Positions 6,528 through 12,793 of a DNA stretch of 64,000 bases are shown here, in pieces; the first letter of the stretch is position 1, and every line of letters starts with the position of its first letter. The translations under genes were made by a program, and so were the position numbers. The notes under the pieces were generated by a model. The model worked only from the letters and a program-made list of their open reading frames with translations. It made no database searches and was not told where the DNA came from. This DNA comes from Alkalihalobacillus sp. AL-G. GTDB lineage: Bacteria; Bacillota; Bacilli; Bacillales; Fictibacillaceae. The DNA is taken from the NCBI RefSeq assembly GCF_030643805.1, contig NZ_CP094656.1, positions 2,356,001 to 2,420,000 of the forward strand. The letters are read 5' to 3'.

Positions 6528-7226
6528 ATGATGATGAATCAATCGTATTACCCACAGCCATTTCCACACCAGCCTATTACGAAACCCGATCGCGGATTTA
6601 AGCAAAACAATGTGATGGAAGTGTTCGGTACTGGAAGTGTTACCGCACCACCAGATGAAGTGATTATCTCGATAGGTGTACAAACGCGCGGGAAAAACGT
6701 TCAGCAAGCGGTCCAGGAGAATACAGCAAAAAGCAACCAAATTATCGAAGGGTTGAAAAAGTTAGGACTAACAAATGAACAAATTGGTTCATCCAGTTAT
6801 ACGATCACACCAGTTTATGAATATAAAGATGGGGCTCCGTACTTCATTGAGTATAGAGTTGAGCATTTATTAGAGATTGAACAAAAAGATGTAACGAAAG
6901 CTGGGACCATCTATCAAACTGCAATTGAAAATGGGGCAAACATTGCAAGGGAGCTTCGATTTCAAGTTTCCGATCCTCTTCGCTATTATGAACAAGCCCT
7001 TACTGAGGCATTGAATCATGCATTTCAAAAAGCCCAGAGTCTATCAAGTCAATTAGCGGTTCAAATCAATCCTGTGCCGATAAAGCTCTTGGAAGTCGGT
7101 GATCAGGGGCCGATCCCTTTTTACGATTCAGCGGTTAAATTTGCGTCGACTGAAGTTCCAATCCAACCACAACAACAGGTCGTCAAAGCCCAGATCAAAG
7201 CGTGGTTTCAATACTTATCCACTTAA
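6528..7226 (+). CDS. SIMPL domain (DUF541) protein
   Basis: The 232-residue protein is a SIMPL/DUF541 family member. The domain starts at about residue 28 with VFGTGSVTAPPDEVIISIGVQT and continues through SSYTITPVYEYKDG and the helix YEQALTEALNHAFQKAQSL. Members form oligomeric channel-like assemblies, and the physiological role in Firmicutes is not settled. It has no signal peptide; the first 25 residues are Pro/Gln-rich (YYPQPFPHQP). The AGAAGGTGATG SD precedes ATG 6528. It stands alone and is divergent from the csp gene. Confidence 0.88.
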   Translation: MMMNQSYYPQPFPHQPITKPDRGFKQNNVMEVFGTGSVTAPPDEVIISIGVQTRGKNVQQAVQENTAKSNQIIEGLKKLGLTNEQIGSSSYTITPVYEYKDGAPYFIEYRVEHLLEIEQKDVTKAGTIYQTAIENGANIARELRFQVSDPLRYYEQALTEALNHAFQKAQSLSSQLAVQINPVPIKLLEVGDQGPIPFYDSAVKFASTEVPIQPQQQVVKAQIKAWFQYLST

Positions 7227-7322
7227 AAATAATTGTATAGTTTCCTCGATTGTATTAAACTATTGTCAGATACGTTGACTATAGTCCGCTCCAAAATTAA
7301 ACAAAAATCGAATGGTGTCTAA

Positions 7323-7583
7323 ATGGGGGAATTAGCGTTGAAACTTGAACAAGCTGTAGGATTAGTACTACGGAAGCATCGTACAGTCGAAAAAATATCG
7401 CAGTTTAAACTGGCAAAGTTAACTGGCTATGACAGATCATTCATTAGCCTATTAGAAAGAGGACAACGGGTCCCGTCTGTGAAAACGATCTTCGTACTAA
7501 CCGAGCACTTACAAATCTCACCCTCCCAATTTATTGATGAAGTCCACGAGCTTGTTGATAGTGACATCATGGAATATGATTAG
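7323..7583 (+). CDS. XRE-family helix-turn-helix regulator
   Basis: This small protein is essentially one HTH_3/XRE DNA-binding domain (about residues 10-72): ISQFKLAKLTGYDRSFISLLERGQRVPSVKTIFVL. The recognition helix is followed by the usual LERGxRxPS turn. It has no sensor domain. ATG 7323 has only a weak GGTG. A TTG at 7338 with GGGGGA 6 bases upstream is an equally good or better start (81 residues). The target is unknown, and nothing beside it suggests a phage. Confidence 0.88.
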   Translation: MGELALKLEQAVGLVLRKHRTVEKISQFKLAKLTGYDRSFISLLERGQRVPSVKTIFVLTEHLQISPSQFIDEVHELVDSDIMEYD

Positions 7584-7589
7584 AATTCA

Positions 7590-7626
7590 AAAAGGACCTG
7601 CATTATTCTAACGTGCAAGGTCCTTT
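7590..7626. terminator. Bidirectional terminator
   Basis: AAAAGGACCT and AGGTCCTTTT pair between the convergent XRE and DUF962 genes, with GCAT/GTGC extending the stem imperfectly. A/T runs lie on both sides. Confidence 0.85.
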
Positions 7627-7634
7627 TCCTTTAA

Positions 7635-7976
7635 TTATGATGCCGCTTTATCATTTGGTAAATGTTTTCCGAGTTCTTTTCCGAGTTTACCTGAAAGCAT
7701 AAAGCCGAACATTTGAAAATCTGCACGTAATGCCCATAAAGGGTGACCAAATGTCGCAGGCTTGTTCCCTTCAATAAAAAAATGGCTGATCCAAGCAAAC
7801 GAATACGCTATAACTGGCGCGAGTGCGATGTACCAGTAGTTCATCGTCCCGATGGCAGTAATGATACAAATGAATACGAAACTTGTTCCTACAAAGTGCC
7901 AGCCTCTCGTTGCCGGTTTTGCATGCTGCTGCAAATAGAACGGCCAAAACTGAGTAAAGCTATTAAATTCCTTCAT
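7635..7976 (-). CDS. DUF962 / Mpo1-like membrane protein
   Basis: The 113-residue protein matches the Mpo1/YGL010w family (DUF962). FWPFYLQQHAKPATRGWHFVGT at the start and FAWISHFFIEGNKPATFGHPLWAL in the middle carry the conserved histidines. Two to three membrane helices span about 27-65 and the region around 85-100. The yeast relative is an Fe-dependent dioxygenase acting on 2-hydroxy fatty acids; a similar role here is an inference. Its ATG overlaps the last 4 bases of the YciI-like gene, so the pair is translationally coupled. Confidence 0.88.
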   Translation of the reverse strand: MKEFNSFTQFWPFYLQQHAKPATRGWHFVGTSFVFICIITAIGTMNYWYIALAPVIAYSFAWISHFFIEGNKPATFGHPLWALRADFQMFGFMLSGKLGKELGKHLPNDKAAS

Positions 7977-8290
7977 TTCACTACCTCCTCCCCATTTTTT
8001 GAACCTTGCATTAGTGACACCCGAAACGGATGCAAAGTTGCCTGCATGATACCGTTAACGACAGCAGGATCTCCATTCATAAGTTCCTCGGCTCTTTCGT
8101 ATGTATCGACCCTAAGAATGACCACCCCAAGTGAACCGTCTAAACAGGGGCCTGCTAATACGAGCTCACCCGTTTTCAAAAGGTTCTCTATGTATGCGAA
8201 ATGTTCCTCTAACACAGCTTCCTCTTCTTTAGTTACATCATTAATGAAGCCATCCCGATTTGGAATCAATTTATAAAGGTACTCCGCCAT
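7973..8290 (-). CDS. YciI-like protein
   Basis: The 105-residue protein has the YciI dimeric alpha/beta-barrel fold. YLYKLIPNRDGFINDVTKEEE begins it, HFAYIENLLKTGELVLAGPCLDGSLGVVILR holds the conserved histidine and GP(C/F)xDG motif, and NGDPAVVNGI follows. Family members are suspected of dehalogenase- or isomerase-like chemistry, but none is assigned here. It overlaps the DUF962 gene by 4 bases and is the first gene of this two-gene unit. Confidence 0.88.
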   Translation of the reverse strand: MAEYLYKLIPNRDGFINDVTKEEEAVLEEHFAYIENLLKTGELVLAGPCLDGSLGVVILRVDTYERAEELMNGDPAVVNGIMQATLHPFRVSLMQGSKNGEEVVK

Positions 8291-8352
8291 TTGAATATTC
8301 CTCCTTTACCCCCTTTTATTACTTTCTTTCTTACTATTTAAATTCCTCTATT

Positions 8353-8372
8353 CCAGTACGGTACGTGAAATT
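8353..8372. repeat. 20-bp direct repeat, copy A
   Basis: CCAGTACGGTACGTGAAATT occurs here, abutting the stop codon of the 87-residue gene, and again at 8762-8781. Similar bases follow both copies (TTCATATCTTCG and TTCACATCTTCGG), so the second looks like a decayed duplicate of this gene end. Confidence 0.6.
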
Positions 8373-8636
8373 TTATAACCAGTATGAGGAAATCTGATTC
8401 ATATCTTCGCATAGTGCACTTCTTTCGTCTGGATGAACCATGACTGGTATTTGATCATATAAGGTAATGTAAACTGTCCTATCATCATCTTGATTATTCA
8501 AATAGTGTTGCAGCTGTTGAAACTGTCTCTCGGATAGAACACATTGTACGGAAAGCTGTTTTACTCTCATTAAAGTAAACGCCTTTTCCTCCTCATCCCA
8601 ATTACCACCTAAAACCGGTCCATCATACTCTTTCAT
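8373..8636 (-). CDS. Hypothetical protein, 87 residues
   Basis: I do not recognise this protein. It is acidic and soluble: EYDGPVLGGNWDEEEKAFTLMRV at the start, then a beta-strand and helix pattern VQCVLSERQFQQLQHYL, and VYITLYDQIPVMVHPDE. No membrane segment is seen. ATG 8636 has an AGGAGGCA-type SD. A 20-bp repeat touches its stop codon. It is a stand-alone minus-strand gene. Confidence 0.65.
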   Translation of the reverse strand: MKEYDGPVLGGNWDEEEKAFTLMRVKQLSVQCVLSERQFQQLQHYLNNQDDDRTVYITLYDQIPVMVHPDERSALCEDMNQISSYWL

Positions 8637-8761
8637 ATGGATTGCCTCCTTCTAATAGACACACTATTCTTCTGTTAGGGTGGAATGTATGATTGAAGTT
8701 TATACAATTGGTTTTGAATCCCCTTTGTTATCCTACTAATTGCTTTTCAAAAAAAATCATC

Positions 8762-8781
8762 CCAGTACGGTACGTGAAATT
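8762..8781. repeat. 20-bp direct repeat, copy B
   Basis: This is an exact second copy of the sequence at 8353-8372, 409 bases away in the same orientation, in sequence without a clear gene. Confidence 0.6.
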
Positions 8782-8825
8782 AATTCACATCTTCGGACAA
8801 TAAGCCTACGTCCACAACATATTTA

Positions 8826-8856
8826 AAAAGAAGCGATTCACTCGGGACCGCTTCTT
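8826..8856 (-). terminator. Terminator of the 70-residue membrane protein gene
   Basis: AAGAAGCG and CGCTTCTT form the stem, overlapping the stop codon and followed by a T-rich tract on the minus strand. Confidence 0.75.
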
Positions 8857-9067
8857 ACTTTTCTATATGATTTCCATCTTGCTCATTTTGGTTATCCTTT
8901 GTTTCGAAGGTTGCGTCAGTTGTTTGCTCCAATTTGGACAGCTCCTTCGCCGATTGTCTTCGAATAATAATAGTAGCTATGATCGCTCCTGTAACAAAGA
9001 TGAATAACATGATGAGCGATGGAATATATTCACTTTTGTCTTCAGGAAAATAAAGAAATGGCATCAT
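8855..9067 (-). CDS. Small single-pass membrane protein, unknown
   Basis: The 70-residue protein has one hydrophobic segment (about 15-35, IPSLIMLFIFVTGAIIATIII) followed by RRQ and a long acidic, Gln/Asn-rich cytoplasmic tail (KLEQTTDATFETKDNQNEQDG). The positive residues after the helix suggest the tail is inside. The SD is GGGTGGG. No family is recognised and the function is unknown. Confidence 0.6.
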   Translation of the reverse strand: MMPFLYFPEDKSEYIPSLIMLFIFVTGAIIATIIIRRQSAKELSKLEQTTDATFETKDNQNEQDGNHIEK

Positions 9068-9182
9068 GGGTATCCCACCCTTTCAAATTATGCTTTCTTC
9101 ATTATAGCAAACGTGAACGGAGCACGTTGTAAACGGCCTTACAATTTAGTGAACACCTGCCGAGGCACCTGTTAAATAGAAA

Positions 9183-9210
9183 GGCTGACTCGAATTTCAA
9201 GGAGCCAGCC
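9183..9210 (-). terminator. Terminator of yppE
   Basis: GGCTGGCTC and GAGTCAGCC pair with one G-U and are followed by TTTCT on the minus strand. Confidence 0.75.
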
Positions 9211-9224
9211 AATAATTGTATCTT

Positions 9225-9587
9225 TTAAAGTTGTTTTTCCATCGATTCGAGAATGTAGTCAATCGATTTCGTCATCGCAAGAAAACGCTTTGCTTTTGTA
9301 TCCTTTTGAAAAGCCTGCACGGCGATGATTGTCAGGTTTTCGGATGTATCTTTAATTTGGATCGGATACACATACTTCGGACGCTCTCGGATCGCCCATT
9401 CCGAAGCAAGTGGCTTCCATTCATCCACCAGTGATTGCACCTTATCTGCAAAAGGTTTCGCACTACCAAAAAAATCAACTTCGTATCCATCGGACATTGT
9501 ACGTTGTTCGAATTGTTGCTCTGCTTGCTTCGTATAAACACGCAATTGTTTCGTCATTTCATTCAATCGACTATTGTCCGTAGTCAT
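9225..9587 (-). CDS. yppE: YppE-like protein (DUF1798)
   Basis: The 120-residue all-alpha protein belongs to the YppE/DUF1798 family: LNEMTKQLRVYTKQAEQQFE, then VDFFGSAKPFADKVQSLVDEWKPLA, and the end AKRFLAMTKSIDYILESMEKQL. The B. subtilis homologue is also near recU and ponA, and its function is unknown. yppF and yppG, present beside it in B. subtilis, are not seen here. This is the left edge of the conserved block. Confidence 0.85.
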   Translation of the reverse strand: MTTDNSRLNEMTKQLRVYTKQAEQQFEQRTMSDGYEVDFFGSAKPFADKVQSLVDEWKPLASEWAIRERPKYVYPIQIKDTSENLTIIAVQAFQKDTKAKRFLAMTKSIDYILESMEKQL

Positions 9588-9635
9588 CCTGCTTCACCCC
9601 GCTTTACTTATCGTATCAAAAGCGGTTTTCAAAAT

Positions 9636-10169
9636 CTACAACGAAAATAAACTCAAAAGCCAATTGCGCTTTTGCTTTGTGGCAACCGGATTGAATTCCG
9701 TGCGAATCTCGTTCGTAGCCGTTACTTGAAGCAGCAGCTGCTCTTCAAACACAACCATTTTCTCCTCTAGATCAGTTAAACGCGTCGCCATATGGTCTAG
9801 ATCCTTTCGATGCTGTAAAACTTGATAGCTCAGCACCTCGTCAGCCTTTTGGGAAACTTTCTTTTCAAGAATATCAAGTTGGGAGTGAAGCTTTTTGAAC
9901 CGCTCGTCCATTTCACTGATTCCAGACTTGCTCAACTGAATACTTTCGTTCGTTGTTCGTTCTTGAATTTTAATGTCGCTCATTTGTAATCCTTGTTGTA
10001 ACTGTTTCTGGATTGTACTCAACACCTGAATATCTTCTTCACGAAACAAATAGTGGCCATGCTCGTTTTTCGGACAGGGGATCTCAAAATATTTGACCCA
10101 TCGTTGGATTGTCGTAGGATTGACACCAAGCTTTTTTGATACGGCTTTTGTTTTAACCAGGCTTCCCAT
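9636..10169 (-). CDS. racA: RacA-like polar chromosome-anchoring protein (MerR-type HTH plus coiled coil)
   Basis: The 177-residue protein has an N-terminal MerR-like winged helix (about 4-70: KTKAVSKKLGVNPTTIQRWV ... NEHGHYLFREEDIQVL), a coiled coil (about 85-155, heptads through LHSQLDILEKKV and LTDLEEKMVVFEEQLL), and a short basic/hydrophobic end (KQKRNWLLSLFSL). This is the layout and length of B. subtilis RacA (184 residues), which binds origin-proximal DNA and tethers it to DivIVA at the cell poles during sporulation. ATG 10169 is chosen because of GGGAGGTC upstream. Its place beside yppE differs from B. subtilis. A generic MerR-like coiled-coil protein remains possible. Confidence 0.72.
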   Translation of the reverse strand: MGSLVKTKAVSKKLGVNPTTIQRWVKYFEIPCPKNEHGHYLFREEDIQVLSTIQKQLQQGLQMSDIKIQERTTNESIQLSKSGISEMDERFKKLHSQLDILEKKVSQKADEVLSYQVLQHRKDLDHMATRLTDLEEKMVVFEEQLLLQVTATNEIRTEFNPVATKQKRNWLLSLFSL

Positions 10170-10342
10170 CAAAAAGACCTCCCGTTGTTATTATTACAAA
10201 TACTATTCAATGGTTCCCCCCCTAACCCTTCATGTCTGACAAAACTAGAATTTGTTCGGCAAAGAAAGTGGATTTCGACATCAGATTGCTCCTCGAATAG
10301 TTGTGGCATCAGTATCCATACTATTAGTAGGAGGTGACCAGT

Positions 10343-10444
10343 TTGTCTAAAAAGAAGGAAAAACCACAGCAACGGAACGACCGTCAAAACAAACCAGGAT
10401 ATGGGGATAAGAAATTGGAAGGTCCAAACCGCCCATCTACTTAA
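10343..10444 (+). CDS. 33-residue hydrophilic protein with TTG start, probably spore-associated
   Basis: An excellent SD (AGGAGGTGA, 10329-10337) lies 5 bases before a TTG at 10343, and the 33-codon frame ends in TAA at 10444. The product is very polar and low-complexity (SKKKEKPQQRNDRQNKPGYG, then KKLEGPNRPST). This is the style of small spore-core or spore-coat proteins of Bacillus, with a GPNRPS-type tail. It has no hydrophobic segment. A large stem-loop terminator follows. The assignment to spores is an inference from composition. The opposite-strand frame at 10169-10462 is a shadow. Confidence 0.7.
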   Translation: MSKKKEKPQQRNDRQNKPGYGDKKLEGPNRPST

Positions 10445-10484
10445 TTCTCCCGACTTTCCCAATTATGAATACTGAATAAAATAA

Positions 10485-10540
10485 GCTGACTCCTATGCAG
10501 AAACCTTCCAATGGAATGGAAGGCTCAATTAGGAGTCAGC
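10485..10540. terminator. Large shared stem-loop terminator
   Basis: GCTGACTCCTA and TAGGAGTCAGC pair over 11 bp. They enclose a second hairpin (CCTTCC/GGAAGG). It lies between the plus-strand small gene and the minus-strand yppC and overlaps the yppC stop. Confidence 0.85.
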
Positions 10541-11540
10541 TTTGTATTTTGCTTTTCAAAAAAGCAAGCAGGTGTAGTTCTGAACGTTTATGTGCATACC
10601 AATCGTTCAAGTGTACCTTGTCAGGCAATGAAATCTCTTGAAATCGAAGGTTAGTGAATGACTTTTTCAACGACCAATCCTCATCGTATTCTCTCTGATG
10701 GCGAATAATGGGATAGAGTGTTCTCAGCGCGGCCATGTGTCCTTTGCGTCCGATTTTCAGAAACCGCTCATACTCTGATCTTGCTCCAGTTGGTTCAGTG
10801 TTAGAAGCAAATGAACTAAAACGTTGATGGTACGCAGGGTGGAACAACAGCTTCAATAAACGTCGGCCGAGCAAAATCCGTTTCTTTGCTTTTCGAAATC
10901 CATGTACAGACAGACCGAACAAGTCTCCTTCAACAGTTGGAAATAATACCGTACTAAAATGAAAGCGATCTTGAACCCAAAACGGTAGGGAATGAAAGAC
11001 CCGCTCTTTATAAAGGGTTCGTTCTAGAACAGGCTTTTGGATCAATTGTTGTTCGTTAACAATCAGACACGTGTTAATTCGCTCGTAATTCCTCTTGTTC
11101 CATAACCTCTCCCACTCTCTCCCCATAAAAGATGAAACTTGAAAGGCTTTCAATAAATGGAATAATGGTGTGTTACACTTCTTGGATACCTCATATAGTA
11201 AAAGTTGTGGGTATGCATCACTAAAAATCAACCAATTGGCTCTTTCATATGTTTCAAACAACAAGCGCCTCTTTTTTACCGACAATAATGTCCGATATTC
11301 AGGGGAATGAAGATCACACATATTCCACCCCGCATTTCTAGAAACCATACTTGCAAGAAAAGACCATGAAATCTCAGGATTTTGCTCATAAAAATTGTGA
11401 TACGCTTTTGTTCGTGAAATATTATCGACGTTCCATTTGGTCGTCTTCTTTTGAATCGTAACAATCAGGTGTTTTTCATCCTGTGTAAGGTTTGATTCAT
11501 TTGGTTTCACAAATAATTTCAGAGCACTTTTATTCCACAT
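10536..11540 (-). CDS. yppC: YppC-like protein (DUF2515)
   Basis: The 334-residue protein matches DUF2515/YppC: TKAYHNFYEQNPEISWSFLA, SMVSRNAGWNMCDL, then FETYERANWLIFSDAYPQLLLYE, and the C-terminal GARSEYERFLKIGRKGHMAAL. It is soluble or peripherally associated, and its function is unknown. It sits next to recU, divergently, as in B. subtilis. ATG 11540 begins the family's normal N-terminus. Confidence 0.88.
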   Translation of the reverse strand: MWNKSALKLFVKPNESNLTQDEKHLIVTIQKKTTKWNVDNISRTKAYHNFYEQNPEISWSFLASMVSRNAGWNMCDLHSPEYRTLLSVKKRRLLFETYERANWLIFSDAYPQLLLYEVSKKCNTPLFHLLKAFQVSSFMGREWERLWNKRNYERINTCLIVNEQQLIQKPVLERTLYKERVFHSLPFWVQDRFHFSTVLFPTVEGDLFGLSVHGFRKAKKRILLGRRLLKLLFHPAYHQRFSSFASNTEPTGARSEYERFLKIGRKGHMAALRTLYPIIRHQREYDEDWSLKKSFTNLRFQEISLPDKVHLNDWYAHKRSELHLLAFLKSKIQS

Positions 11541-11769
11541 TCCAACCCCGATTCTACAAACGTAGGTTCGTCTTTTTTAGTAAAATACTCGACAAACGGT
11601 CTGTGTGTGGTATATTTTTAATAATGCAATTCGATAAATTTACTGATTGAAACTATATGTACCTTTATACGTCTATATTAAAGACAACAAAAGAAGAATA
11701 GCAGCTTTTGAACAACATCTATTAAGTATAGGTGTTTTATAATCATCGTTTTAAGGAAGGTGAATCCAA

Positions 11770-12390
11770 TTGGACTTTCGCTATCCCAACCGAAAACCTG
11801 CAAGCTCTCAACTACAAACGGTAGGAAGGACTTCTTTTAAAGAAAAGGAAGGCAATCGGTCGTTTGCAAACCGTGGAATGACATTTGAGGATGACATCAA
11901 CCATTCCAATCTATATTATTTACAATCCGGAAAAGCAGTTATTCATAAAAAGCCGACTCCTGTGCAAATCGTTTCAGTGGATTATCCAAAACGGAGTGCA
12001 GCTGTCATAAAGGAAGCTTATTTTAAACAACCGTCTACAACAGATTACAACGGGGTATATAGAGGGAAATATATTGACTTTGAGGCAAAGGAAACTCGAA
12101 ATAAGACATCCTTTCCTTTAAATAATTTTCATCAGCACCAAATCGAGCATATGAGGCAGGTTACTAAGCAGGATGGGATCTGCTTCATACTTGCTCGCTT
12201 CAAGACTACCCAGGAGGATTTTCTTCTTAAAGCCTCGGACTTATTTCAGTTTTGGGAACAACAACAACAAGGTGGACGGAAATCAATCCCGAAAGCCTTC
12301 TTCGAAGAAAAAGCCCCATCAATCCAGCTCGGTTATAATCCGAGAATTGATTATTTGGAAATTATTGATAAATTGTTTTTCGCTGGATGA
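11770..12390 (+). CDS. recU: Holliday junction resolvase RecU
   Basis: RecU cuts Holliday junctions and helps load and regulate RecA during recombinational repair and chromosome segregation. The 206-residue sequence has the family core: [61 protein letters not shown] (catalytic Asp and the E-x-K motif), and [10 protein letters not shown]. The start is a TTG at 11770 with AAGGAAGGTGA upstream. It is followed by ponA 403 bases on, a pairing conserved in Bacillaceae, although here a repeat element separates them. Confidence 0.97.
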   Translation: MDFRYPNRKPASSQLQTVGRTSFKEKEGNRSFANRGMTFEDDINHSNLYYLQSGKAVIHKKPTPVQIVSVDYPKRSAAVIKEAYFKQPSTTDYNGVYRGKYIDFEAKETRNKTSFPLNNFHQHQIEHMRQVTKQDGICFILARFKTTQEDFLLKASDLFQFWEQQQQGGRKSIPKAFFEEKAPSIQLGYNPRIDYLEIIDKLFFAG

Positions 12391-12472
12391 TTTAGGGTAA
12401 TAAACGAGTTGGACGTTACGAAGGATATATGAGGTATATTTTCTTTTATATGAACAACCTCTTTAAAATACG

Positions 12473-12752
12473 TGTTCAAAAAAGTAGACGTATCAGAATT
12501 ACTAGTATGAAGTTCGACTAAGGTCATCACATCCTCTGATAACGTCGAACTGACTTACATCGTGTGAGCCCAAGGCACGACAGTTTTGAGGACCGGAACG
12601 ACGAGCGGTACTTGCATGAATGCTACGAGTTGTACCGAGGAAGTATCCTCTAGGAATGAACTAGTAGACGCAGGTACATATGCTCTTACTTTGGACCGGA
12701 AAAACCGAGTAACGTCGAAATTCGCCGTTTATCAGATCGATACTTTTTGAAC
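12473..12752. repeat. MITE-like repeat between recU and ponA
   Basis: This 403-base gene-free stretch holds an element bounded by GTTCAAAAAAGTA (12473) and TACTTTTTGAAC (12741-12752), an inverted pair. Inside it GTTCGAC and GTCGAAC form another inverted pair (about 12512-12550). GAACTGACTTACATCGTGTG (12547-12566) recurs with three changes over 24 bases at 37894-37917, and the terminal sequence recurs at 46822-46839. TGAACAACCT followed by a T-rich run occurs on both flanks, as a duplication might. It has no coding capacity. A non-autonomous mobile element is the simplest reading. Confidence 0.6.
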
Positions 12753-12793
12753 AACCTTTTAACACCGTTAAGAATAGAAAGGTAGGAACAACC

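Noticed and set aside
10169-10462. 97-codon minus-strand frame with hydrophobic N-terminus
   Set aside because: It is opposite the small TTG-started gene at 10343-10444, which has a far better SD. The frame's hydrophobicity reflects the antisense of Lys/Gln codons.
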